Translations under genes and position numbers: made by a program
In this document: in pieces, positions 51,029-63,910 of the stretch
Numbering within the stretch: the stretch's first letter is position 1
Layout: each line of letters opens with the position of its first letter
The notes under the pieces: model-generated
Told to the model about the DNA's origin: nothing
Database searches by the model: none
The model's input: only the letters and a program-made list of their open reading frames with translations
Origin: Bugula neritina
Taxonomy: Eukaryota > Bryozoa > Gymnolaemata > Cheilostomatida > Bugulidae
Direction: 5' to 3'
Length of the DNA stretch: 64,000 bases
Assembly (NCBI GenBank): GCA_964035545.1
Contig: OZ037771.1
Location: 1,426,001 to 1,490,000 of the forward strand

Positions 51029-54000
51029 TCACAAGAACGGGTTGGTGGCTGCCGATTGCTGTGGTAGAGAAGCTCCTTGAGATGGCATCTACAAGACAAT
51101 AGCTGGAGTTCTAGATTCCTCAGCTAAATGTGAATGTCGAACATAACCGCAAGGCTTCATATAGTCGCTTAGCAGCTAGTCAAATGACTTGGTGACTGAA
51201 TAGACAAAAATAGCTTATAATAAGCAGAAAAGCTAAGCTGTGTGTTTACCAACAATTCAATTATTTTTGTGAAGTGAGCAGTGAGCTCATTGGCAGCATT
51301 TCTACTCACTAAGAATGGGTTAACAGAAGACGCTGGCCACTGATTGGGTGCCGGTGCTGCTACGAACTGATTGGTCATGGCACCGGCAGCACCTCCCGTA
51401 GCAAAGTGCTGGGGCTGCATATTCATGGACATCTGGCCATTCATCTGAGAAGTAGGGAACGGCGTGTACCCACCCGCCATTGGCTGAGCAAGTGGAACTC
51501 CCATCTGAAACATTCACAACAGCCGTAAATATATTCACCTATTCAGTCCCATATAACCGAGTATATTTACCACATGATCATGCAAATAATTTAGCATACT
51601 ATTAGAATAACACTCCACCCCTCCAGAAAAAAAGACTCAACTATAAAATGCATTCATACTCAAGCAGGTATCTTATAACTTCAGCGCTGACACATTGAGC
51701 TAACATCTAATAGCTATCATTCATCTTAGAAGTTACAGAGAGAGCACAACTCTAACTTGGTCACACACACAATACACATGTGGCGTTACCTGGAAAGGCG
51801 CCGTATTATTAGGAGCAGAGAAACCACCGACACTCATGTTAGAGGGAGTTGCTCCCACATTCATAGGTTGTGTAGAAAATGCTCCATAGCCTGGATTCTG
51901 AGGGGTAGCAGTGACTAGGAATGGGTTCACACCTAGACCACACAAACATTACACGCTAGTTAAAACACAGTTAAATAACAACAGTATGTCATAGAAAAAT
52001 AAACAAGTTAAAGCAGTAGCTGTGACTCTATACTGCTGTACTGGAGGTATGGAGGGAGAGCTGTGGAAAAACAGTGAAGTGGATTGACGTTGCCATGGAA
52101 ACAATATAACACAATACAATTTAGCTGTAAACAATGCATATTCAGATGTAAAGCTTCATAAACTAGTAGAAGACAAATTGTAAATCAAAAAAGTACAATA
52201 ATAACATGTGGGCATCCAGTTTAATAATAACGGTGGAGAAATGTTTAGTTTATATTTTGTGCTCTACGACAACATTTTGATTAAAACTTGAGCGATCAGC
52301 AAAATATAGTAAATAAGACTTCATCTGAGAACTCTAGAAAGAGAAAACAAAATTAACTAAACACCATATCTTATTGTAAGCATTATTTTCAATAAATTTC
52401 TTTGATTGAAAGAGGCATAAGAATACAGTCTCTTCTCACCTGCAGATGGCGCCGGCGTACCACCCCACCCAGCTGTAGAAACTGGAGCCGCTTGAGCTGG
52501 CATACCTCCAAACACGTTACTATTAGGCTGGGTGGGTGCTGCTGCACCCCAACTAATACCAGTGCCGGGTGAAGAACCTAACGCTAAAACACAAGTTATG
52601 AGAAGTATTAATTGAAAAAGTGAATATTGACAAAACACAGCCATGGAATTATTGTAATCACAGCTGCTGCACTTCACCACTATGTAGTATGTAGTGTGTA
52701 GTATAGAGTAGTGGACTGTGTGAAGACCAACCAGTAGCTGGACCAGTAGCCGGACCAGGGGTGGAGCCAGTGGTGCTGCCACTCCAGTTGATAGCATTCC
52801 AGTTGACACCTGCTGACCCTTGACTAGGGGGCGCTGCTACCATAGACTCAGTGCTGTCGGAGAAGAGTCCCTCCAGACTGGCGTACTTGTTGCTAGCCAA
52901 TCCTACGTCAGCGCTGGGCAGGTTTACCGGAGCAGAGGTGGTCAATGTTGACCAGTTGTTTGCTGACACGACATTTCCACCTGTTACAAGGAGAAACACA
53001 TGTGACTGCATGATGATGACTGGTTACCTGATATGGACACATCACAAGGTGCGAACACAGGTGAAATCATACAGAATACAAACTTAGAAAATCAAATCAA
53101 AACAGCAAAATAACGCTTTTGATGACCCCAAACCTGATGACATTTAAAGAGCTAATTAGGATTTGTCTACACCTTCTAAATTCATCACCAGAGCCAAATT
53201 TAAGTTGATTTGAATGTAAAACTGAGTTTAGAATCTGGCTGATGGATTTTAGGCAGAAAAGAGACAATCAAAAATTTTTTTTGTATAATCATTGTGAATC
53301 AGTGGTGACTGAGTGACTGGAACGTACTCAATGCTTTTGTACAGTGTGACATTGCACTGTGACATAGTGACACCACGCTGTGACATTACACTGTGACACA
53401 AAGTGTGACACACAAGGCCTCAAGGTAACCATATGACTTGCAGAATTGTCTACCCCATGCGGACAACTCCTTTCAAATAATATGTTAACATATATACAGT
53501 TCTCTAGTGAGTATTGAGCATCATAGCACTTCACTATGAGCACCTGTGAGCACCTGTGAGCACCTGTGGGCACGTGTAGGACAATCAATAATGTAAATGA
53601 TAATCACATAGGAAATGTGACACTGGCATTGTCTACTATACCATACCCTGGTCTGTGTCCTCATTACTGGTTGCAGCTACAACAGTGGCCACCAACACTT
53701 CACCCTCTGCAGTTATAGTATGGAAATATAACACACTTATTCAGGCAGGTCAAGTACACAAGTCATAGCTACTCTGTCTCTAGGACAGGTGAGGGCAGGT
53801 GGACAGAGTATGTGGATGACATATGTGCCTGGTTTGCCATCAAACTAATACGTTATAGTTTAGGATTTGTCTTTCCTGGGCAGGAGAAAGTTTTAGAAAG
53901 GTAACTAGGGAATGCAAGGGTGAGTTAGCAGAGAGACCCACCTTTAGATGAGAGTGAGTTGCCAGACATCATTGGCTGACTATTTGGCATCGGGTTGGAT

Positions 54001-57000
54001 GGTGCTGGCTGAGACACTCCACCAAAGTTAGCAAAGTTCGGTTGAGTGAAATCATTCGAAGTCGGGGCTCCTTTGGACGTCCCAAAAACATCAGAAAGAA
54101 GATCAGCCGAAGATGATACTGAGTTCTGTGTTGATGGTGCGGGTTGCGGGGCGGGTGCTGGAGTGTTCGCCAATGAGTTTGCCGCAGAGACAGAGACTGG
54201 AGGAGGAATAGTCTAGAAGTATATAAACAATGTATGATGTATTGTGATACTCACTATGAGTATCATTTTTGAACAGGAATGGAATTTTACCTTCATCACA
54301 TATTATCACTCTCTACACTCAGTTTACGTAACATATATTTTCACCTTGTGCTTCATTCACAGATAACCTAAGAGCACTGTGAGGAATTTATGAAATGTGT
54401 TAGCCCCTGATAGGCTACATATTCTACTTACTAACTATTCCCCTCTCCCCTACTTACTAACTAGTCCCCTCTCCCGAAATGTTTCACTGAAAACTCAGGC
54501 AATGAAGTTGGTGAAAAGAATTATTGCTGAACAAGCAAAAGTAAATGTCAGTGATAACAAAAGGTTCCATTCAAGTAATTTAGTACTTCATATGATAACT
54601 GATAACACTCAATGAGCATTGACTGAACAATTCAACAGGGAGAATTGACTCATAGAGTATCCTAAGTCACAGTACTGGCTGCAGGAGAGTAGCATGCAAT
54701 GACTGAAGCACCTTGGGTAGTGACGAAGTGGTCCCCGGGGAGGAAGTCTGTATTCTGAAGCCTCCAACCATTGGACGTCTGACAACAGACCCTGTAGTGC
54801 TACTCTGAGCTGTGTTCTGGTTGTTCATCACCTTAGCCGCTTCAGCGAGATCATCAGTGGGCGCCTGGTACCACCGTTTCCTCTCGTACTTTTGAGTTAT
54901 ATAGTCTCTAAGTCTAATTTCGTCTTTTGTATCCATCTGAGGGGGCTGTTTGGTATCATGTAGCCCCAGCCAGACTTGCCTGTTGTACTGTAAGTAGTGT
55001 AAGTATCATCAGCTAGTAGTTACAGTGCACAAAACTGTTTGGAAAAGTTAGCTATTATCTGGTAACAATTGCAGTGACCTTATTGTTACATTTGTTTAAT
55101 CAAAGTAAGCAGTTATCTGTCACAATAGATATTATTGTAGACTGAAAGGCTTTGCAAGACTAATTTCAAGAATTTATTATGATAGTACAACAGAAGATAA
55201 AAACTAGCAGTGAGTTGAACATCTGGTGTTGATTGTATAACTGGTGGTTCAACAGAGAGTACAGTGATTTTCATGCAAATAGAAATAGTATTCAGTAAAA
55301 TTCCATTTGATTGTACCACTTGGTGTTGTAAGGGGAACCACAAAAGCATACAGGAAATTGACAAGTCTAAAGGTCAGGGTTTGCAAATATAAACATCAAA
55401 GTGACTATTGAAAAAATAGTAGGGTTTGTAACTTTCAAACTGTAGCTGTAGGCATGACTCTATAACTGTCTAAAATGCTGTATAACTTATTTATAATTTT
55501 AGGCATTCTTCAAATTTTGACTGAAAAAATTAGTGTAAGCTAATTCAAAGATATCATGTAAACAGGTAGATAAAAAGGTTTCATTACAGCCAAGTCCTGT
55601 GCTACATTGAGTTAATTGATGATATTTTTCTGATAATGTTATATTATTTGACCCAAAACCTTACATAACTTTTTAACAAATCACATAGTTTGCAGACTAA
55701 CACAACTTTGGTACACCAACAAACAAGCGACTCAAACAAGACACAAAAAACATTAAACATTGCTATATGACAGGCAGGCATCACTGTGAATGTGACATTA
55801 CTAAGACCACAGGAATAACAGGAATTAATTCAAGAGCTAAAATGGAAACACAAGGAGTCGAAGCAACAGTGAACGAAAATTCAATTAAGATTATTACTGG
55901 CCAAGTATTTATCACAATTCGGCATCAAAAAAGAATTCATTTGAGCAGTATGTCTGGGATAACAAGAGAATAATGATGATGATAGAGTTATCCCCACCTC
56001 TCATCGTCCTATGTAATTGTTCTAAGAATAAATCCTAGTGAGCCATGATTTATCTTCTAGATAAGCCATTCATATTGAAAATGTGAGAAAATAGGATAAT
56101 AAGGCAAGTACCAAGGTGGTAACTACTAGAACTAGTGATATAACTTGACTTACAAGGAGTTTGCAAACATACAGAATAATTTTTATCAACTACTACTGAT
56201 ATTAGAGGTGCAAGACGAATCTTCTGATTCAGGTACCCAAGACTCTGTAGTCAGGAGACTTCCTAGAGTGGACAACTCTTACCTCATTTCCTCTTTGGGC
56301 TAACAAATCAACTTCTTCCTGTGTGAAACTGGCCATAGATATAGACTTTACCCTGTGTGGAGGATTTATGCCACGCCTGTAAAAATGGCTGACTCATAGA
56401 AAAATTCAGAGGATGAAAAGAGAAAATTAAATTAAATTAACAGAGTACCAGTACTACTGGTGCATTACCAGTACTTTTAGTAGAGTAGCAGTACAACTTG
56501 TGGAGTATCAGTACTATTAGTAGAGTAGCAGTACAACTAGTGGAGTATCAGTACTATTAGTAGAGTAGCAGTACAACTAGTGGAGTATCAGTACTATTAG
56601 TAGAGTAGCAATACAACTAGTAGAGTATCAGTACTGTTAGTAGAATACCAATACTATCATCAAATAAACCAAAGGTAAATTTATGTTTAATGAAAGCAGA
56701 TAGAACATAAAGCTATCTCATTATTATATGCATACAATTTACATAACAGAAACTTCCACAATTGTATCAGGCAATAACGTAATGTTATTGGTGTCCGGAC
56801 AACAAAGGTTAATCTTGACTAACGCAGGCAATCACTATTTCATGTGAATCAATCATATTATCTCCATGATATTACTTTGACATATTAATAGCAAAGCTTG
56901 GCAAATGTTCCCATTTAAATCTGAAAGGAAAAATATTGTAACCCATTAACAACTAGAACAGCAGAAATCTTTAGAATACTTTTTCAGAAAGAGAATCCTA

Positions 57001-58331
57001 TTTTCTTTTCTTTATCATTTGCATTTCCTATAATAAAGAAGCACCTGTGGTCCAATAAATGAAGCTATATGATAAAATCATGCTAAGCATCTAATCAACC
57101 TAAGGCTGTGTTGCCACCATGACTTGAGACAAAAGGAGTTTGTTATCTTTAAACAAACTACTGGTATGGGCAAGTCGAGAGATCGCGACCATCAATAAAC
57201 AAAAGTAATTATTTTGCGTTTCAAAACATTAGATGCAATCCTAAAGCCATAAATAAAAACCTTTGAGTGTTAACTCTACGCTCTGTTGAATAGTTTAAAG
57301 TCAAGAACCACAATTACCACACAATTTAGGTAACTTAAACTTGATAAAATATTGTGAAAACGAAGCAATTTACTTTAGACTCAGGCTTACAAACATAGTA
57401 ACTTAATTTTCAGTGTACTCTCAAAGAATGAAATAGTAAATCTCTTGAATCTGGCTTTGCTTACACTTACAGTTACCAGCATAACAGTAAGTCTAACTTT
57501 TTACAGTATCCCCACTCCCGGTGCCCTAATGATAACGATAACTCCAATAAACTTAGAATATTAAAATTAGAAGACGTATAAGTATAACTATAATTTCCCT
57601 TTAACCATAACCGTAAGATCACTATAAATTATAAACCAAGGCCAATGTAATGGTTATACATTTAATTTTATAGTACAACTATAATTAACTTCAAGTTTAA
57701 CTATTACCTTGGCCTTGGGCAATATTAATACTAATAGTAATACTAAATATCTAAATCTAATAGCCATGCCCATAGGCAATAGCCACAGGCTTAAGCTTGA
57801 GCTTTTAGCTCACTATTAGCTCAAGCTGAAACTGTACTTCGCACTTGATTTATTTTAAAAATATTATATAATATAATATATTTAATTTTATTATAATTTA
57901 AATTATATGTTTCATTGTTTGTCGTTTGAAATTGATGTTTCAGCGTTTTTACCTTCAGATTCAGATTAATTACGCCAATAATCATCTATTTATCAAAATT
58001 ATAATTTAAAATGAATTTTCGTCATTGAATCTTTCTAGAAAGTAGAAGTATTAGCACTAGTAGTAGTACTATTCTACTAGTAGTCGTAGAACTAGAAGTA
58101 GAACTACAATTACTTTAAGTTTAACTTTACGATATAGTATATACTAATACTTTTAATTTTTGAAACTTACAGTATGCCACTACACGCAGTACAGACATAG
58201 GATCCTATAGTCATATTTACATAAGTTGGTCCTCTTTGGCCACAATCAAAACAGTGTCTGTTGTGTGGCAAAGCGACCATTCGCCTTAAAAATTGAATTC
58301 TCTTTTCTTCTTGCTGTTTAGCGGCTGCCAT
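51029..58331 (-). CDS. AGFG1: Arf-GAP with FG/NPF repeats, AGFG family (9 exons, 530 aa)
   Basis: Exons in order: 58331-58171, 56376-56283, 54987-54712, 54212-53942, 52980-52732, 52583-52440, 51932-51790, 51504-51310, 51088-51029. Total 1593 nt in phase. AGFG proteins (Hrb/RIP) are endocytic adaptors with an N-terminal Arf-GAP zinc finger. The finger is C27-x2-C30-x16-C47-x2-C50 (HCFDCGQRGPTYVNM), followed by GINPPHRVKSISM, QVWLGLHDT and KYERKRWYQAP, all characteristic of AGFG.
The remainder is low-complexity, rich in Asn, Ser, Pro, Gly and Ala. It has a DLLSDVFG clathrin/adaptor-type motif, NFANFGG, KYASLEGLFSD and three NPFL motifs (VNPFL, VNPFL and the C-terminal TNPFL), the EH-domain (Eps15/intersectin) ligand. 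The C-terminal TNPFL matches vertebrate AGFG1. The third exon could instead end at a GTACTG donor further on, still in phase, adding 13 residues. Vertebrates have two paralogues (AGFG1/2), so the symbol denotes the family. Confidence 0.92.
53335..53580. repeat. two short arrays in an AGFG intron
   Basis: TGTGACAYT-type units at 53335-53400 and about four copies of GAGCACCTGT at 53537-53575, both in the intron between AGFG exons 4 and 5. Confidence 0.75.
54988..56282 (-). other. intron 2 of AGFG
   Basis: About 1.3 kb. No coding exon recognised. A 68-codon plus-strand frame at 55767-55973 has no start context, homology or splice support and is probably chance. Confidence 0.5.
56377..58170 (-). 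other. large intron 1 of AGFG
   Basis: About 1.8 kb. It holds the array at 56440-56650, unremarkable AT-rich sequence, and from about 57530 onwards A-N-T triplet tracts and AGCTCA/TGAGCT short palindromes near 57790-57830. Confidence 0.55.
56440..56650. repeat. 40-bp array AGTAGAGTAGCAGTACAACT
   Basis: About five copies of a 40-bp unit (TAGTAGAGTAGCAGTACAAC then TAGTGGAGTATCAGTACTAT). It lies about 65 nt upstream of the AGFG exon 2 acceptor in the gene sense. The gene-sense unit repeats TACTGAT and CTACTAAT, both branch-point-like. Confidence 0.93.
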
Positions 58332-59644
58332 GATTTTTGCTTTCCTGTTTACTGCTTAGATTAAGGTTCAAGGTTTCCAAAGAATTTTCGGGCAAATCCC
58401 ATGCTACTTCAACAAAGTTTTACTTACTCACGTGCTTCACGGTAGAAGAGATTCCGGATTATTCAACTCTAATTGGCCAATGTATTGGAAAAGACTAGGA
58501 AGGCGGTAACTTCTTTGACTAGGATTTCGGTCTATTATTGTTATAATCTTTGCTATTTAGAATCCACACATTCACTTACAGTTACTAGAAATTATTACTA
58601 TTAGTATTATAATAAATTAGTATTAAATCACTCAATAATCAATAAAAGTATTTAATACATTATTATAGTGTTCATCAAATGTTTCATTTTTCCAGTTGTA
58701 AATAATTAAATTACAATTTAATGAAATTAAAAATAAATAATAATATTAATATATCATTATGATTATGATTATCAAATTCAATGTGAGCATGATATTGACA
58801 ATCATAATGAAAATGACTTATTATTGTATTGTAGTAATAATTATAACAATACTGCTGCTAATACTAATAGTAATAATACTAATATAGTTATACTTATTGC
58901 AAATGGTAGAATAAGAATGAGAATCAGTTGAGTTGGAGTATCACTATGACTATGAGTGACTATCAGTATCACTATCAGGGTAAGAATAAATGTTGCTGTA
59001 TTGCAGTATTAGTATTGTATTTCAATATGTTAATTTATTTAATTAAATCGTTAATGATTAAATTTAATTTCAAATATAAATCTAAATGAGAATAAACTAA
59101 AACTTAGATTTACTTTTAGAATAAATTGTTAATCGAAATGATAGAATAATTAGATTCATGTTAAACTTAATCATAATTATCAATATAAACAAACATACCT
59201 TTTTTCACGTTAGTTTTAACAATATAAATAACATTAAACGTGTCAAGACTTAGAAATTAGAACTTAGAGTTAGTGTCTTGTATACTATCATTATGTCTTC
59301 TCAATACTGTCATTATTGGTTAGCCTGTTACTATTGGTGAGTTTAGCTGTTATTGCTTAGTTCTTTATTACAACGTGGAGTATGGAGTATGAATATAACC
59401 ATGGTATGACTATAGAATGTTATTATCACTATTATTATGATTAAGTTCATCATCTCTTTGTTTGAAACAGTTTTCTGTAAACGAATTCTATTTTCGTTTA
59501 TTTGTAGCTGCTTCAACTGGTACATCAAGTTCTACAGTAGCTTTTTTATTTTTTACTTCTAGTTTAATGTTTACCATGAGTCATCTTGATACTCATGAAT
59601 GTGCTGGGTCCACGAGTGTCATGGTCCGCTAGTACAAGACAATC
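58332..59644. other. divergent intergenic region AGFG / BLTP1
   Basis: About 1.3 kb between the two start codons, probably containing both promoters. The first 200 bp (58340-58510) is less AT-rich and is the best AGFG promoter candidate. From 58560 to about 58990 the sequence is dominated by degenerate A-N-T triplets. No TATA box can be assigned with confidence in such AT-rich sequence. Confidence 0.45.
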
Positions 59645-62600
59645 ATGTCCAACACTGTGAGTCTCCCTGGGTTGAACTCAGATGCTGACGATATCACCGA
59701 ACTGATCTCTACGACATCGCCAAATACTACTGTTGCCCCTTCATTTATAGATCAATTGAAAGGCATGTCTCTTGAACAATACTCTATGTAAGTTATTCAT
59801 GCATGCAGTACCTGCTAATTTTATAGTTTCTTTGCTTTCATATTAAGTTAAAACAAAATACAAATTAGCGAAATATACTGTGCAAAAGCACTGCAGGTAG
59901 TTGAGTAAATCTTGGGGGGAGAAGGAAGTTAGGGTTGGTTTTTTAGTCTTTGTTTGATTTATCATTTTCAACATAAAAATGCCTGATTGTTTATCAAACT
60001 GATGCCGTTAATTGTTTTGTATTGAAATAATTAAACATAGTATTTGATCTGCAATTGATAGGAAGAACATGTCAATTTTCTAAAGATTGAAGGTACTTGT
60101 ACTCTAATTGATTCAAACTATTTGGTGTTTTTGCAGATATAAAATATGAATATTTATTTGATTATAGTTAGTACTTTTATTCAATGTAATCACCTCTTTT
60201 GTGCAGCTGCACAGACATATATTGTGTGTCATCTTGTAGAGTGCTGATAGTCAGTGTTGTGGCCATAATATGGGGCGTCTACATAACCCTCTACAACTCA
60301 AGAGTGGTTGGAGCTATTCTAACATTCTTCATCAACAAATTATACCGTGATACTTATATCAAATTTGGTAAGGCTATGCTAATACTTCAATGTTCAAAAG
60401 ACACATTTTCATTTTCCAAAATCAGTTGTTGCTCTGCAATAATTCGCCAATACCCAGCCTTTCATGCTGTTAGATAATGTTGGTGTATTTGTCAATTGAA
60501 CAGCATAGCTGCAGTGTGAGAATAATATTGTTGGAATAATTGTCATGTTTTTTGCCCGAGGTTGGAGCTTCTTAAACTTAGTTTGGTAGAGCATTTCAAA
60601 ATCAACAAACATTTTAAATGAAAAGGTTGCTAAGATTTTTTTGCTTCCAAACTAATCATTGGATTATAACTAATTGTATCAAAGTAATCAATGGAAGCTG
60701 TTTTCCTAATAGAACTTAGCATTGATAGTTCAAAGTATTTATTGCACTAATAGTTTCAATCACTTTGTTGCCCTCATATTTGTCTCTTATGTGTTGCCTG
60801 CAACCGTTTGTATTTTAGGTTCATTTTCAATCTCTATACTTGGAGGCAAGATAATGTTCAGAGATGTGCATTACATCACCTTTGACTACTCTCTCCGTAT
60901 ACAGTATGGCTATGCAATATTCAGGTGATGTTCTACAGGGTTATCGTCTATATATCTTGTGCAGCAGGAGGGGGATTCTGTATTTCTGCAATATTGTTTA
61001 CTTAGGTTGCTTTTTTATCCCAACAAGATTTTTGAGTGGCTGGTTGATATGACTCATGTTTTGAATGCATCAGCGTGTCGGATTTCATTACCGTCTGACA
61101 GCGCAACTTTTGGTTTCTCATATATGACATTTCTATATGACAGCTGAATTTATGTTTCAGATGGTGGAAGCCCTTTACTCCGAGGGCAACACTGGATGAG
61201 GCTACTGCAGATTCTACCAGATTGTCGTTCCACATCGAAGGACTAGAGGTTAGCTCCGAAATATTATTGTGATATAAAATATGATGTCACACAGTCACAT
61301 GTCTCACACTGTCACATGTGTTACACCCTCACTTATGTTGCACTGTCACATAAATCTCACACTGTCACATACTGCTAATCATGTAAAATTTCAATGGGTT
61401 GGTTTTACATGCAGAGGATTATTATATAATATATCCAATGCACTGTGCATGTTCTAAGTTTCCTATCAACGCAAGCCGCATGTGAATCCCACGTATTTTA
61501 TACACTGTAGTTTTATCACATAAAGATGTTATATACACTGTAGTTTCATCACATATAAAAGACATTATATACACTGTAGTTTCATGTATACAACCGGTGT
61601 AACGAGTACGCCAGATTGGAGAAGCTGTTCAACATGGACGAGCTGATGATCCCCGAGCTGGAACATCTGGCGAGGGAGGAGCAGGAGAGGAAGAGGACAG
61701 AGAGCACAACTCCTGAGAAAGTAGACGAGTCATGGTTCAAGTGGAGAGACCTGATTCCTGTCATCAAAGCTGACATTTCAGAGGTGATGAGTTTTTCTGC
61801 TGAAATATTTTAGTTTAAATTTTCAATTTCAAGTTTTCTGTCAACTTCATTTCAGAATTTATAGTTTAGTTGGAGTTATATTAAAGTCAATAAAGAATAT
61901 TGTTTGAATCAATTTTAATTTTCTTTATGTGGGTGCTGCACGGGTTGCAGGGTGGAAATAAAGATCTATAGCACTATTATATTTAAATTACTATCTTATA
62001 TTCTCCACTTTATATTCTAAAGAGTCACTTTATACTCAACAGTGGTCTAAACAAGGCACCGTTGTAGTAGTATTGCTTCTCTAATAAAATTGGTTTCCTT
62101 CAGGCAAGAGTTATATTTGGTAACCAACTGCTGCCCTCTTCTCTGGTCGTACGAATTGAAGAGGCTAAGTGCACCTACTCCACTCGCAATGCCTCCAACC
62201 AAACTGATCTCTTCATGCACATGTTGAAGTGTCAGGCGGAGAATGTTAGAGTCATGTTCACCCCCAACCAGGCGTATAAAGGAGTTGAAGATCTGTAAGT
62301 CTACGTTATGTGACATTACTGTACTTTTTGGTGGGATTATTATTTTTATTATTATTATTATTGTACAAAATACAATTTCATTCAACAACTTTACAATAAA
62401 AGATATGATTTCAATTAGACACTTCACTATACGAGATATGTTTTACTTATTTATGAAGGAGATTGCTCTGCGAGTTCATTTCAATCTAACCACTTTTTTG
62501 ATACTTACAAAAAGATTTTGTAGTGCAGAAAAAACATAAGGAAGTTGATTCTTTGGAGTTGTCTTCTAATGAAGTAAATATTTTGTGAAATGTAAATTCT

Positions 62601-63738
62601 CCACCTGCTTCCTTTTAAATTTTATTGTTCTGCTTTGTGTGTGTCTGGTAATAGTCGTATCTCTACTTGTTATGTGACTTACCTTGTGTTTTGTAGACCG
62701 CCCCGCTATATGGGAGATGGATTTGTGATAGCTCAGTCTAACTCTGTTGATTTCTATTACTATTATGACGAGCCCGGGCTTGTACCTGTTGAACCAGAAG
62801 TCCTTCAGATGGCCAGTGGTGACACATTCATACAGGTTAGTGACACATTCATACAGGTTAGTGACACATTCATACAGGTTAGTGACACATTCATACGGGT
62901 GGTAGGCATCTCCATGCAGGTGGCTGAAATCTCATGGTTTTCCTCACTCATTTGACATGGGACTTGTAATTCACTGATTTTCATTTGTACCCAATAACTT
63001 TTTTTTTGTGTAAATGATGTACTGTAATGACCTTTCACCAAACTAGTGATGTGTTACACCTGTTCTTTCAATACTTTATTTTCTTTCACTTACTGGGCAT
63101 CGTGTCATTTTCCCTTCAATAGATCTCCTGTTCAGCTATATAAACACTTTTATCTAGAGTACGTATCCAGAGTGGAAATGTGAAATCAAGTGTGGTAAAG
63201 GTTCTACTAGCAAGTCCTCAGGCTATGGTACCACCACCAACCTCAGCTATGGTCCTTGGGCTGATAGACAGAGGTTTGAATTTGTCTCCTAATACTAATG
63301 TGTGACATGGTCTTATGTTCACAATGGTCAGTAAAAGCCAGCTTAGGTCTTTACCTATGCATCATATCTTTAGAGTTAACTATGCCATTTAATAGAATTA
63401 AGTTGTCAGTGCAGCATAGAACGGTTGGTAGATACATATTGGGGGGAAAGATTAACCGCCCATGTTTTCTGTTTAGAGACGAGTCTATGACACTAGTTTC
63501 TTGTTGAACACATTTCAGTTACTTGTCTTTAGTATAGGCTACTTGTATTGATTCTCATATATATAACTCTGCATCTGTTAGAGACTACTTATACAAGTTC
63601 TTCTACCCACCCGACCATCAGACGATGGAGGTAATTCAACCACCGATACACAACCAGAAGAGAAAGCACAAGAAGCTAGACTTCAGTATGGTTGTGCTCG
63701 GAGATATCATGTTTGACATTCTCTTCACTAAGGACACG
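59645..63738 (+). CDS. BLTP1: bridge-like lipid transfer protein BLTP1 (KIAA1109/Tweek), N-terminal part
   Basis: Nine exons: 59645-59787, 60207-60367, 60819-60924, 61161-61248, 61580-61783, 62104-62294, 62697-62835, 63158-63273, 63582-63738. They total 1305 nt and leave in phase 0 at a good donor (ACG|GTGAGA); the gene continues beyond the window. BLTP1 is a giant (about 5000 aa in human) rod with a hydrophobic groove that moves phospholipids from the ER to other membranes.
Residues about 60-79 (VLIVSVVAIIWGVYITLY) form the N-terminal ER anchor. Then come YNSRVVGAILTFFINKLY, GGKIMFRDVHYIT, FHVYNRCNEYARLEKLF, WRDLIPVIKADIS, PPRYMGDGFVIAQSN, DEPGLVPVE, CGKG and YGPWADRQRDYLYKFFYPPD, all strongly matching the Tweek/KIAA1109 N-terminus. 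The first 45 residues (TSPNTTVAPS) are not conserved, so the start is the least certain part. The exon 7 donor is triplicated in tandem. Confidence 0.95.
61500..61579 (+). repeat. threefold tandem copy of a 3' splice site
   Basis: Three copies of TACACTGTAG|TTT(T/C)ATCACAT. The last CTGTAG (ending 61579) is the acceptor used by the frame of BLTP1 exon 5 (FHVYNR). The upstream copies end at 61510 and 61543. Extending the exon to either upstream site meets a stop codon. Confidence 0.85.
62815..62899 (+). repeat. 21-bp tandem repeat spanning a 5' splice site
   Basis: GTGACACATTCATACAGGTTA is repeated about four times across the end of BLTP1 exon 7. Identical donors ATACAG|GTTAGT occur at 62836, 62857 and 62878; the fourth copy has lost it (ATACGG|GTGG). 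The period of 21 nt keeps frame, so each step would add VSDTFIQ. Confidence 0.95.
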
Positions 63739-63910
63739 GTGAGAGTCTGTAGCATACAATGTGTGTGTATGTGTTGCTGTTGTGTGAAGATACAGTGTGT
63801 GTGTAGCTGTTGTGTGTGTGTAAGTGTTGTGTGAAGGTACAGTGTGTATGTGTAGTTGTTGTGTGAAGATACAGTGTGTATATGTGTAGTTGTTGTGTGA
63901 AGATACAACA
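63739..63910. repeat. GT-rich array downstream of the last BLTP1 exon
   Basis: About five copies of a unit near 30 bp (TGTGTGAAGATACAGTGTGT) beginning within about 20 nt of the donor at 63739. The frames it opens on the minus strand (Thr/His-rich) are artefacts. Confidence 0.88.
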
